DNA of 64,000 bases from Marinobacter sp. SS21. Its GTDB lineage: Bacteria; Pseudomonadota; Gammaproteobacteria; Pseudomonadales; Oleiphilaceae. Below, piece by piece: positions 56,178 through 64,000 of this stretch (its first letter is position 1; every line of letters begins with the position of its first letter). Under the pieces are notes generated by a model. That model made no database searches and was not told where the DNA came from. It worked only from the letters and a program-made list of their open reading frames with translations. Both the position numbers and the translations under genes were made by a program. The DNA lies in assembly GCF_028369065.1 (NCBI RefSeq), contig NZ_JAQNDA010000004.1, positions 62,001 through 126,000 on the forward strand, read 5' to 3'.

Positions 56178-56630
56178 ATGACCATGAGTGTGCTGGGACG
56201 TCACGTCCTTTTGCTGTGTCTGGCCTGGGGCTTGGTGGGCTGTGCCGGCGCGATCAAGCCGGTGTCGGCCCCGACGGTGGCTGCCGACCCCTATCGGATA
56301 ACCGGGCAAGTGACTTACCGGGAGCGGATTGCGTTACCACCAAAGAGCGTGGTGACGGTGGTGCTGGAGGACATTTCCCTGGCGGATCGGGCGGCGGTCA
56401 CCATGGCCGAGACGGTCATGGTCACCGACCGGAACCAGGTGCCGTTCAAGTTCCTGCTGGAGTTGGATTCCGCAGCGCTGCAACCGCGCCATCGTTACGC
56501 GGTGCGAGCGACCATTCACGATGTCCGCGGTCAGCTGTTGTGGACCACCGACACCGTGCATGCCATTGACCCCGCGCAGTCCGGGGCGGATCTGGGCGAG
56601 CTGGTGCTGGTGCGGGTGACCAGCCGCTAG
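56178..56630 (+). CDS. YbaY-family lipoprotein
   Basis: A 150-residue precursor with lipobox LVGC and a YbaY/YscW-type beta domain: ITGQVTYRERIALPPKSVVTVVLEDISLADRAA and VPFKFLLELDSAALQPRHRYAVRATIHD. These proteins may chaperone or stabilise envelope structures; function is not established. GAGGAAAG precedes the ATG. Confidence 0.87.
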   Translation: MTMSVLGRHVLLLCLAWGLVGCAGAIKPVSAPTVAADPYRITGQVTYRERIALPPKSVVTVVLEDISLADRAAVTMAETVMVTDRNQVPFKFLLELDSAALQPRHRYAVRATIHDVRGQLLWTTDTVHAIDPAQSGADLGELVLVRVTSR

Positions 56631-56637
56631 TGGCGCC

Positions 56638-57387
56638 CTAAGCGGGTCGGGCGGCGCGGTGCTGCGAGTATAGCCGTTGCAGCGGCAACAGCGCCTGCTC
56701 CTGTTGAGCCAGCCAGGCCCGCATGGGCTCCGGCAGTTTGTCCTGGGCGGGCCAGGGCACCGGGTAGGGCTCCGGCTGGAACAGCGGCGCGAACAGGGCG
56801 GCGGCGGTCAGGTCGGCGCGGCTGAACTGGTTGCCCACCAGAAAGTCGGACTTCTGATAGGCCGTCGCCAGGTCCTTCAGCATCTGTTCCATGGCATCCC
56901 GCGAGGTGCGCGCGGTCTGTTCGTTGATCTTCATCCACTTGCGCATGATGTGCTCCAACCGGCTGAAACCCAGGCGGATCAGGTAGCGGTTGTAAAACGG
57001 CGTCCGGGCGGCGAGCATCGGCGTCACCAGCCTTGGGCGTTGCAACAGGTAATGGTAGCAGTAGCAACGCACCGCTGGCCCGGCGACGCTGTCCAGGCGC
57101 CGCTCCCATTCCAGCGCCCGTTGCCGCAGTTCCGGGTTGGTTGGCAGCAGCGGGGGCTCTGGAAAATGGCTGTCCAGGTAATCGAGGATGGCCGCCGAAC
57201 CCTGTATCACCCGTGTGTCGTGCTCCAGCACCGGTACTGACGACTGGTCCACCAGCTGCTTGACCACTTTGATGTGCTGTCCCGGCAACAAATAGACCGG
57301 CTGGTATTGCACGCCCTTAAGGTCAAGCGCCCAGCGGACTTTCTCGCAGTAATGGGAGATGGCGAATTGGTAGAGTTTGATGGCCAT
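56638..57387 (-). CDS. Glutathione S-transferase-like protein
   Basis: A 249-residue GST fold. The thioredoxin-like N-terminus is LYQFAISHYCEKVRWALDLKGVQYQPVYLLPGQH with SSVPVLEHDTRVIQGSAAILDYLD; the helical C-terminal domain has FLVGNQFSRADLTAAALFAPL. The CEK cysteine could be catalytic. Substrate unknown. The ATG at 57387 was chosen over the reading from 57417. Confidence 0.87.
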   Translation of the reverse strand: MAIKLYQFAISHYCEKVRWALDLKGVQYQPVYLLPGQHIKVVKQLVDQSSVPVLEHDTRVIQGSAAILDYLDSHFPEPPLLPTNPELRQRALEWERRLDSVAGPAVRCYCYHYLLQRPRLVTPMLAARTPFYNRYLIRLGFSRLEHIMRKWMKINEQTARTSRDAMEQMLKDLATAYQKSDFLVGNQFSRADLTAAALFAPLFQPEPYPVPWPAQDKLPEPMRAWLAQQEQALLPLQRLYSQHRAARPA

Positions 57388-57457
57388 GATTGTGGGCTCC
57401 GCAGCTAGGCATTGCATAAGAGTAATGTTTTTTCACGGATTTTATAAGAAAATCGGA

Positions 57458-57764
57458 TTAAGGAGCCTCGGATTAACTCCGGATCGCCTCTGGCATTCAG
57501 AGCCATTCACAATCAAGGCGCGACTTTTTAGTTATGTCTGGACTTGGCAGTAATGTCTGGACCTTGCAAAAAGGCGCAACGCCGAGTGTGGATGGCTCTG
57601 AACGCCCCGCAGGGCGCGCTCTGAAGGCTGCACCTGCGGCGTTGCGGCTCTTGCCAAGGGCTAAGTTCTTTATCAAAACAGGGCCATTGGCGGCGAACCG
57701 CGTCTTGCATCTACAGCCTTCAGATCGCGCAGAGGCGATTCGGAGTTAATCCGAGGCTCCTTAA
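57458..57764. mobile_element. MITE-like element with 35-bp terminal inverted repeats
   Basis: Ends 57458-57492 and 57730-57764 are complementary with one mismatch. Each begins and ends with TTAA, which could be the target duplication. Inside, a second imperfect inverted pair (about 57491-57523 and 57571-57604) is nested. No ORF of transposase type is present in 307 bp, so the element is non-autonomous. It fills the 410-bp gap between the GST and META genes. Its right end is shared by the 20-bp repeats at 43885 and 53921. Confidence 0.8.
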
Positions 57765-57797
57765 GATCCCGAAAAACCCTCGACAAGGATTCTTCCC

Positions 57798-58766
57798 ATG
57801 AAAGCAGTTCAAGCGACCGCCGTTGTATTGACCGGTGCCATGGCGCTGGCGGGATGCGCCGGTCAGGCCACCGCTCCGGGTACGACAGCGGTCATCCAGA
57901 CAACGGCCATGGAATGCGGCCAGTTGGACATCTTGCTCCTTCCTCGGGACGACGGTCTGTTGCTTCGCGTTGGCGAGGAGGACTACCTGCTGGCGCAAAC
58001 CCGCAGCGCCTCGGGCGCCCGCTACGCCCTGCCGGTGGACCCGTCGACCTGGTTCTGGCGCAAGGGTGAACGCGCGCTGCTGGAAACCGGTGGCCGGCGT
58101 TGGCCGGAGTGTGTGCCGGCGGGTGGCCTGACCGAACCGTTCGTGGCCCGTGGCAATGAGCCGTTCTGGCAGCTCACGGTGGCCGACGACAAACTGCTGC
58201 TGGAGGCGCCGGGCGGGCGCCAGATTGTCGCGGATGCTTCAGTCGTCAGTGCCACGTCCACCGGCCAAACCCTGGCCGGTGACAACACCGAACATGAGCT
58301 GGAGGTCGCGGTCGCGCGCCAGCTGTGCCGGGATTCCATGACCGGCATGCCCCACCCCTATCAGGTGCGTCTCAGGGTCGATGCTGAGCGATTTTCCGGT
58401 TGCGGCGGCGAGCCGGCGCGGCTGCTGCAAGGGGTTGAGTGGGCGGTGACGGCCATCGACGGCGAGCCAGTGGCTGACGGCACCCGAGCCAGTCTCAACT
58501 TTCTCGATCAGGGCCGTGCGGCAGGCAAGGCTTCCTGCAACAGGTTCATGGGCGAGTACCAGCTCAGTGGAGAGGCGCTGGGGTTCAGTCGCATGGCCAC
58601 CACCATGATGGCCTGTGCGCCTGAGGTGATGGCGCAGGAACAGCGTTTCCTGACGATCCTGGAGACGGTGCAACGGTTTGATTTCAGCGCCAGTGGCGCA
58701 CTGGTGCTCACCGGCACAGACGGTCGTACGCTGGTGGCCGAGAGTCATCAAACCCTGGGCCGCTGA
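57798..58766 (+). CDS. MliC/META-domain lipoprotein (HslJ-like)
   Basis: A 322-residue precursor with lipobox LAGC. Domains in order: an MliC-like beta domain (about 35-100), a COG3650-like middle with FVARGNEPFWQLTV and HPYQVRLRVD, and a C-terminal META/HslJ domain (about 210-318) with ASLNFLDQGRAAGKASCNRFMGEYQLSGEALGFSRMATTMMACAPEVMAQE. Probably an outer-membrane stress or lysozyme-inhibitor-type lipoprotein. Confidence 0.88.
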   Translation: MKAVQATAVVLTGAMALAGCAGQATAPGTTAVIQTTAMECGQLDILLLPRDDGLLLRVGEEDYLLAQTRSASGARYALPVDPSTWFWRKGERALLETGGRRWPECVPAGGLTEPFVARGNEPFWQLTVADDKLLLEAPGGRQIVADASVVSATSTGQTLAGDNTEHELEVAVARQLCRDSMTGMPHPYQVRLRVDAERFSGCGGEPARLLQGVEWAVTAIDGEPVADGTRASLNFLDQGRAAGKASCNRFMGEYQLSGEALGFSRMATTMMACAPEVMAQEQRFLTILETVQRFDFSASGALVLTGTDGRTLVAESHQTLGR

Positions 58767-58828
58767 GCGTTGTCCCGTGGGGGATGTGGTGATCAGGGTG
58801 TCACCAAACTGCAGTAACAGCGTCATAG

Positions 58829-58850
58829 TCTTGTGTCACGGGACACAAGA
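58829..58850. promoter_or_regulatory. Perfect 9-bp inverted repeat upstream of the M14-like gene
   Basis: TCTTGTGTC (58829-58837) and GACACAAGA (58842-58850) with a 4-bp gap, 26 bp before the start codon. It could be an operator or an RNA hairpin near the ribosome site. Confidence 0.5.
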
Positions 58851-58876
58851 ACGTCACCACTGACTGGGAGCCGATT

Positions 58877-59977
58877 ATGACGGAACTGCGCGCGTTGACC
58901 CCTCACGAGGCCATTCCCGGCGAGCAGTCCGCTCGCAGTGGCCGCCAACGCCGGCTGTTGCGAACCTTCCTGCCGGAGCTGGTGCAGCTGGAACGGGTCT
59001 TGGCGGAAGCGCCGGCGTCGGTGACCTGCCAGGTGCTGGAGCGGGTGACGGTAAACGATGTCACCGTGCCCATCTACCGTGCCGATGTTGGCAGCGATTC
59101 GCCACAGGCCCCGGTCCTGCTGCTGGTGGGTGGCGTCCATGGTCTTGAGCGCATCGGCAGCCAGGTGGTGATCGCCTGGCTCGCCAACCTGGTGGCCCGG
59201 CTGCGCTGGGACGAGCATTTGCAAGCCTTGCTGGACAAAGTCCACATCACCGTCTTGCCGATCCTCAATCCGGGCGGCATGTACCTCAATCAGCGCAGCA
59301 ATCCCAATGGCGTCGATTTGATGCGCAATGCCCCAATCACTGCCCAGGATCGCAGTGCCTTCTTGCTGGGCGGCCAGAAGCTGTCGCCGCGGCTGCCGTG
59401 GTACACCGGCGATCCGGCCCAGGGGATGGAGCCGGAGAATCAGGCGCTGGAGGGGGTGATCCGCGAACTGCTGCCGGGCCGTCCGTTTGGCCTGGCACTG
59501 GACTGTCATTCCGGCTTTGGCTGGCAGGACCAGATCTGGTTTCCCTACGCCTACCGCCGCCGGCCGATGCGTCGGATTGCCTCGGTGATGGCGCTGAAAC
59601 TGATCTGGGAACAGGCCTATCCCAATCACAGTTACCGCTTTGAGCCCCAGTCCCGCCACTACCTGACCCACGGCGACCTGTGGGACTACTTCTACAAGCA
59701 GGTGAACCGGGCCGGCGATGGCACCTTTATTCCGCTGACCCTGGAGATGGGCTCCTGGCGCTGGATTCGCAAGCGCCCAAGACAACTGTTGCGGCTCGAT
59801 GGACTGTTCAACCCGCTGGTGCCTCACCGCCATCAACGAGCCTTGCGCAGTCACCTTCCGCTGATGGATTTTCTGCTCAACGCCGCGGCCAGCCATCGCC
59901 ATTGGTTGCCAGCCATGGAAGACGAGTCCATGCTGAGAGAGGCAGCAATCATGCATTGGTACCGGGAAAACGGCTGA
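58877..59977 (+). CDS. M14-family zinc carboxypeptidase/deacylase
   Basis: A 366-residue metallo-hydrolase of the M14 fold, cytoplasmic. Zinc ligands: GVHGLERIG (HxxE) and DCHSGFG. NPNGVDLMRN supplies the substrate-binding Asn-Arg and LTLEMGSW the catalytic glutamate. It is closer to succinylglutamate desuccinylase/aspartoacylase-like and M14 deacylase members than to pancreatic carboxypeptidases. It is followed 1 bp later by an alpha/beta hydrolase gene, so the two are probably coexpressed. Confidence 0.85.
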   Translation: MTELRALTPHEAIPGEQSARSGRQRRLLRTFLPELVQLERVLAEAPASVTCQVLERVTVNDVTVPIYRADVGSDSPQAPVLLLVGGVHGLERIGSQVVIAWLANLVARLRWDEHLQALLDKVHITVLPILNPGGMYLNQRSNPNGVDLMRNAPITAQDRSAFLLGGQKLSPRLPWYTGDPAQGMEPENQALEGVIRELLPGRPFGLALDCHSGFGWQDQIWFPYAYRRRPMRRIASVMALKLIWEQAYPNHSYRFEPQSRHYLTHGDLWDYFYKQVNRAGDGTFIPLTLEMGSWRWIRKRPRQLLRLDGLFNPLVPHRHQRALRSHLPLMDFLLNAAASHRHWLPAMEDESMLREAAIMHWYRENG

Positions 59978-59978
59978 T

Positions 59979-60713
59979 ATGAAATGGATACTGTTGCGGG
60001 GATTGGCGCGTGAGCAGGGCCACTGGGGGTCGTTTATCGAACAGTTGCGCCGGGCGTTTCCCGGTCACCAGTTTCATCCGGTGGACCTGCCAGGCACCGG
60101 TGTGCATTTCAAGGACACCAGTCCGCTCACCATTGGGCAGATCCGTGAGTGTGTGCAGCGTCAGGTGGCCCACATCCCGCCGCCCTACAATGTGCTGGCC
60201 CTCTCTTTGGGCGGTATGGTGGCGTTGGACTGGGCCCAGCACGTCAGCAAGGGCGAGATTCAGCAGTTGGTTCTGATCAACACCAGCTCCGGGTTCTCGC
60301 CACCGTGGCAACGCATGCGGCCGGGCGCCTGGCCGCGGCTGCTGCGGTTGCTCGCCCGTCGGGAACTGTTCCAGCGGGAAGCGGATGTGCTGGCGCTGAG
60401 TTCCAATCGACCGCTGGCGCTGGGCACCGTGAAGCACTGGTACAGCATCCAGCGTCAGCGTCCGGTCAGTGCCCGTAACGCCTTGCGCCAGATCACCGCC
60501 GCCGCCCGGTTTCGTCCGGCAGAAAAGCGCCCAATGGCGGATGCGCTGTTGCTGGCCAGCTGCGGTGACCGGCTGGTGAGCTGGCGGTGCAGCCAGGCCC
60601 TGGAACAGCGCTGGCAGTGGACACTGAAGTTGCATCCCGACGCCGGGCACGATTTGCCGCTGGACGACCCGCAGTGGATCATCCAGCAGATCGAGCAGTT
60701 TCTGGGTCGGTGA
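59979..60713 (+). CDS. Alpha/beta hydrolase, BioH/esterase-like
   Basis: A 244-residue hydrolase. LRGLAREQGHWG, the nucleophile in LALSLGGMVALDW, the acid region LLASCGDRLVSW and the histidine in PDAGHDLPLDDP form a complete triad. It starts 1 bp after the M14-like gene. The substrate is unknown. Confidence 0.85.
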   Translation: MKWILLRGLAREQGHWGSFIEQLRRAFPGHQFHPVDLPGTGVHFKDTSPLTIGQIRECVQRQVAHIPPPYNVLALSLGGMVALDWAQHVSKGEIQQLVLINTSSGFSPPWQRMRPGAWPRLLRLLARRELFQREADVLALSSNRPLALGTVKHWYSIQRQRPVSARNALRQITAAARFRPAEKRPMADALLLASCGDRLVSWRCSQALEQRWQWTLKLHPDAGHDLPLDDPQWIIQQIEQFLGR

Positions 60714-60792
60714 TAATGGTTGCTTGACGCAACTCTTTTAAGTGGGCAGTCTCTGTGGTGCAGGCAAATCAAACCGCAGCAGAGGCACCACA

Positions 60793-61407
60793 ATGAAAAT
60801 CTACGAAGCCAAGATGGCACCGAATCCCCGCCGCGTCCGTATGTTCCTGGCCGAGAAGGGCCTGCTGGAGCAGGTGGCGTTCGTTGAGCTCGACTTGCAG
60901 GCGGGCGACAACCTCACCCCGGAGTTTGTTGCCAGGAACCCGATGAAGAAGGTGCCGGTGCTGGAGTTGGATGACGGCAGCCATATCGCCGAAACCATGG
61001 CGATCTGCCGTTACTTCGAAGAAACCCACCCCGATCACCCATTGCTGGGTAATACGCCGAGGGAGAAGGCCCACATCGAGCAGTGGCTGCGCTGGATCGA
61101 TTTCTACTTTTTCCTGCCCACCGGCATGTGTTTTCAGCACACCAGCGGCTTCTTCAAGGACCGGATGAACCCGGTCAAGGAATGGGGTGAGGACTGCCGG
61201 CTCAACGTGGAGAAGTTCCTCCACTTCCTCAACAAGCACCTGGAGGGACGGGATTACATCTGTGGCGACCAGTTTACCGCCGCCGATATCAATGCGTTTG
61301 TGACCATGGCCTTCAACAAGGTTAACCAGATTCGCATCCACCCGGAGCAGACCCATCTGCAGGCCTGGTTCGACCGGATCAAGGCCCGTCCGTCCGCGTC
61401 GGTCTGA
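60793..61407 (+). CDS. Glutathione S-transferase family protein
   Basis: A 204-residue GST. N-terminal MKIYEAKMAPNPRRVRMFLAEKGL with NPMKKVPVLELDDGSHIAETMAICRYFEETHP (glutathione site), C-terminal ICGDQFTAADINAFVTMAFNKV. The ATG at 60793 gives the family N-terminus; the reading from 60742 adds 17 odd residues. It is followed by another GST gene on the same strand. Confidence 0.9.
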   Translation: MKIYEAKMAPNPRRVRMFLAEKGLLEQVAFVELDLQAGDNLTPEFVARNPMKKVPVLELDDGSHIAETMAICRYFEETHPDHPLLGNTPREKAHIEQWLRWIDFYFFLPTGMCFQHTSGFFKDRMNPVKEWGEDCRLNVEKFLHFLNKHLEGRDYICGDQFTAADINAFVTMAFNKVNQIRIHPEQTHLQAWFDRIKARPSASV

Positions 61408-61458
61408 TCACCGCTCACCAACACTTATCACCACTCATCACCACAGTGGAGTTATCCG

Positions 61459-62124
61459 ATGATTGACCTGTATACCTCGCCCACGCCCAACGGCCACAAA
61501 ATCACCGTGGCGTTGGAGGAAATGGGCGTTGAGTACAACCTGATCCCGGTGGATCTGTCCAAAGCACAGCAGAAGACCCCGGAATTTCTGGCCATGAACC
61601 CCAACGGCCGGATTCCGGTGATTGTCGACCGCGACAACGACGATTTTGTGGTGTTCGAATCCGGCGCGATCCTGATCTACCTGGGGGAAAAATACGGCAA
61701 GTTCTACCCGCCAGAGCCCAAGGCGCGCTCCCGTACCCTGCAGTGGTTGATGTTCCAGATGGGCGGGGTCGGCCCGATGATGGGCCAGGCCAACGTGTTC
61801 TATCGCTATTTCCCGGAGAAGCTCCAGCCCGCCATTGACCGCTACCAGCACGAGAGCCGCCGCCTGTTCGAGGTGCTCGACCGGCGTCTGTCCGCAGCCC
61901 GTTATCTGGCGGGCGACGAGTTGACCATTGCCGACTTCGCCAACTGGTGTTGGGTGCGGACCTACACCTGGTCGGGGGTGTCGGTGGAGGGGCTGACGCA
62001 CCTGCAGCGCTGGCTCGATGAACTGACGGCCCGGCCTGGCTGCCAGAGTGGCGTGCGCAAGCCGGAGCGGATGAGCGAATCGGAGGATCTGGTGAAAGTG
62101 GCGCGCACCATGGTGACCACCTGA
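61459..62124 (+). CDS. Glutathione S-transferase, YfcG/YghU-like (Nu class)
   Basis: A 221-residue GST with [57 protein letters not shown] and [21 protein letters not shown], then [24 protein letters not shown]. The TPNG in place of a catalytic Ser/Tyr/Cys segment is typical of YfcG/YghU, which have disulfide reductase activity. It may form a unit with the preceding GST gene. Confidence 0.9.
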   Translation: MIDLYTSPTPNGHKITVALEEMGVEYNLIPVDLSKAQQKTPEFLAMNPNGRIPVIVDRDNDDFVVFESGAILIYLGEKYGKFYPPEPKARSRTLQWLMFQMGGVGPMMGQANVFYRYFPEKLQPAIDRYQHESRRLFEVLDRRLSAARYLAGDELTIADFANWCWVRTYTWSGVSVEGLTHLQRWLDELTARPGCQSGVRKPERMSESEDLVKVARTMVTT

Positions 62125-62180
62125 GCGCTAAGGCATGGCCGTGGCGGGCGGATGGTCAGCCCAACCGCCCCCGGCGACGC

Positions 62181-62993
62181 TCAGAAGAACAGTTCTTGCA
62201 GCTTATGGCCGGGGTTGTCCGCCCGCATGAAGGATTCACCCACCAGAAAACCGTAGATATTGCGCTCGGTCATGGCGGTGACATCGGCCCGGGTGAGGAT
62301 GCCGCTCTCAGTGATGGTCAATCGCTCGGACGGAATGCGTTCATGCAGTGTGAAGGTGGTATCCAATGACACCTCGAAGGTGTGCAGGTTGCGATTGTTG
62401 ATGCCCACCAGGGGGGTTGTCAGCGTCAGCGCATCGTCCAGCTCGTCGCCGTCATGCACCTCCACTAGTACATCCAGCCCGGTTTCATGGGCGATCCCTT
62501 CCAGTTCCTGCATCTGATCCCGGGTCAGGCAGGCCGCAATCAGCAGAATGCAGTCCGCGCCCAGGGCTCGGCTTTCGTACACCTGGTAGGGCGCGACCAT
62601 GAAATCCTTGCGAATCACCGGTAGTTCGCAGGCGTTGCGGGCCGCCACCAGGTAGTCCTCATGGCCCTGGAAAAAATCCCGGTCAGTGAGTACTGACAAA
62701 CAGGCGGCGCCAGCCTGGGCGTAGCTCTCGGCAATAGCCGGTGGGTCGAAGGGGTCCCGCAGGACGCCCTTGCTCGGCGAGGCCTTCTTGATTTCCGCAA
62801 TCACCGCGGGCTGCTGTGCGGTCATCCGGGCCGCCATGGCCGCAGCGAAACCCCGTGCCGGGGGCTGGTCGCCGGCTTTGGCCTTCAGCTCGGCCAGTGG
62901 CGCCTTGGGTTTGCGCTCGTCGATTTCCTGCCATTTGCGCTCGACAATCTTGCGCAGGATGGTCGGGGTCCGGTCGTTCTGTTTAGTGGTCAT
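62181..62993 (-). CDS. trpC: Indole-3-glycerol phosphate synthase
   Basis: Fourth step of tryptophan synthesis. A 270-residue monofunctional TIM barrel: [85 protein letters not shown] and [12 protein letters not shown]. No PRAI domain is fused, unlike in enteric TrpC. It follows trpD by 31 bp. Confidence 0.97.
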   Translation of the reverse strand: MTTKQNDRTPTILRKIVERKWQEIDERKPKAPLAELKAKAGDQPPARGFAAAMAARMTAQQPAVIAEIKKASPSKGVLRDPFDPPAIAESYAQAGAACLSVLTDRDFFQGHEDYLVAARNACELPVIRKDFMVAPYQVYESRALGADCILLIAACLTRDQMQELEGIAHETGLDVLVEVHDGDELDDALTLTTPLVGINNRNLHTFEVSLDTTFTLHERIPSERLTITESGILTRADVTAMTERNIYGFLVGESFMRADNPGHKLQELFF

Positions 62994-63024
62994 GGCGTCG
63001 AATGCTCAGGGAATGGTTTCAGCG

Positions 63025-64000
63025 TTAGTCAAAGCAGTGAGAGAAATCGGACAGCTCGGACAGTTTGCCCGCTGCCAGGCCACTGCCGATGGCATCCAGG
63101 GCCATGTCGACACCGTGCTTGATGGTGTCGGCCAGGCCGGCCACGTAGATGGCGGCGCCGGCATTGAGGGCGATCATGTCGCGGGCTTTCTCGGCCATGT
63201 CGTCGTGGCCGCGGCCGAACGCGGCGTGGATCAGTTTCAGCGATTCGTCGGAGGTGGTCACGTCCAGGCCCACCAGGGTCTGGCTGGCGATGCCCAGATC
63301 TTCCGGCTTGAGGGTGTATTCGGTGATGGCGCCGTCTTTAAGCTCGGCGACGTAGGTCTCGCTGGCCAGGCTGATTTCATCCAGGCCGTCCTTGGAATGC
63401 ACTACCAGGATGTGTTCGCTGCCCAGAGTCTTCAGGACCTCTGCCATCGGCCGGCACAGCTCTCGGGTGAACACGCCGATCAGCTGGCGTTTGACGCCGG
63501 CGGGGTTGGTCATCGGGCCGAGGATGTTGAAAATGGTGCGCATGCCCAGTTCCTTGCGTGGGCCGATGGCGTGCTTCATGGCGCTGTGGTGAGCCGGGGC
63601 GAACATGAAACCGACGCCGATCTGCTCGACGCAGCGGGCCACCTGTTCCGGGTTCATGTTGATGTTGATGCCCGCCTTTTCTAGCAGGTCGGCGCTACCG
63701 CTCTTGGAGGAGACCGCCCGGCCTCCGTGTTTGGCAACGTAGCCGCCTGCGGCGGCGACCACGAAGGTGGCGGCACTGGAGACGTTGAACAGGTTGGCGC
63801 CGTCACCGCCGGTGCCGACGATGTCCACCAGTGGCTGGGCGTTGATGTTGACGCCGGTGGCCAACTCCCGCATGACTTCGGTGGCGCCGGTGATTTCCTC
63901 AATGGTTTCGCTCTTGATGCGCAGGCCCATCAGCAGGGCGCCAATCTGGGCATCGGTGGCTTCGCCTTTCATCACGATGCCCATGACATCCCGCATTTCT
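63025..64000 (-). CDS. trpD: Anthranilate phosphoribosyltransferase (N-terminus outside window)
   Basis: Second step of tryptophan synthesis. About 325 residues are present; the frame runs off the right edge, so roughly the first 20 residues are missing. It has the PRPP loop [64 protein letters not shown] and [14 protein letters not shown]. Upstream of trpC on the same strand. Confidence 0.97.
   Translation of the reverse strand, partial: EMRDVMGIVMKGEATDAQIGALLMGLRIKSETIEEITGATEVMRELATGVNINAQPLVDIVGTGGDGANLFNVSSAATFVVAAAGGYVAKHGGRAVSSKSGSADLLEKAGININMNPEQVARCVEQIGVGFMFAPAHHSAMKHAIGPRKELGMRTIFNILGPMTNPAGVKRQLIGVFTRELCRPMAEVLKTLGSEHILVVHSKDGLDEISLASETYVAELKDGAITEYTLKPEDLGIASQTLVGLDVTTSDESLKLIHAAFGRGHDDMAEKARDMIALNAGAAIYVAGLADTIKHGVDMALDAIGSGLAAGKLSELSDFSHCFD

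Noticed and set aside
57534..57749. 71-codon ORF inside the MITE-like element
   Set aside because: No ribosome site, no similarity, and it runs into the inverted end; the element is non-coding.

Overview
The window reads as chromosomal DNA of a high-GC gammaproteobacterium of the Marinobacter/Pseudomonas type. The evidence is gene content and order: rpmG-rpmB-radC-coaBC-dut-algC-argB, a trpD-trpC ... vfr-osmC-speD order broken by an insertion, cytochrome c4 beside engB, and an N-acetylglutamate-type arginine pathway. No rRNA, tRNA, CRISPR array, transposase or phage gene was seen. ppk1 is cut by the left edge and trpD by the right edge.

Layout. 1-24.7 kb is mostly housekeeping: ppk1 (end), ferredoxin, coaD, an aldehyde dehydrogenase with a divergent TetR regulator, engB, cytochrome c4, dsbA, an EEP-fold phosphatase/nuclease, rpmB-rpmG, radC, coaBC-dut, a long membrane-anchored algC, an argB-(unknown)-argE-argA cluster, a lipoprotein aminopeptidase, a very large PilZ/GGDEF/EAL protein with degenerate catalytic motifs, and a prkB-type kinase. 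24.7-43.9 kb is an accessory block. It holds a compact Tad-type pilus/secretion locus (two pilin-like proteins, CpaB, OmpA-like lipoprotein, CpaC secretin, TadD, CpaF, TadB, TadC) followed by a signalling cassette: a c-di-GMP phosphodiesterase response regulator, a hybrid histidine kinase with a C-terminal HPt, a sigma54 activator that closely resembles Vibrio LuxO, and a CHASE-domain protein that looks like a dead kinase. 44-64 kb holds pirin/azoreductase, speD, an OsmC protein, vfr/crp, a methyltransferase, hydrolases, modABC with a ModE-like regulator, a fatty acid hydroxylase/sterol desaturase, an AraC regulator, three GST-family proteins, an M14-like peptidase and trpC-trpD.

Main discovery. 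Four intergenic regions of the 24.7-43.9 kb block carry five candidate sigma54 (-24/-12) promoters and six dyads of the form TTTGCAA-N-TTGCAAA. These contain TTGCA-W3-TGCAA, the recognition sequence I recall for Vibrio LuxO. The dyads lie about 95-150 bp upstream of the predicted start points, the usual distance for sigma54 enhancers; one also overlaps a promoter. They precede the pilin, the OmpA-secretin-TadD-CpaF operon, the phosphodiesterase, the kinase and the CHASE protein. I infer a self-contained regulon in which a LuxO-like protein, fed by a kinase-receiver-HPt relay, controls a Tad pilus and its own signalling genes instead of quorum-sensing sRNAs.

There are also small non-coding repeats: a 307-bp MITE-like element with 35-bp inverted ends (57458-57764), related fragments at 34164, 43885 and 53921, and a second inverted-repeat element at about 9391-9516.
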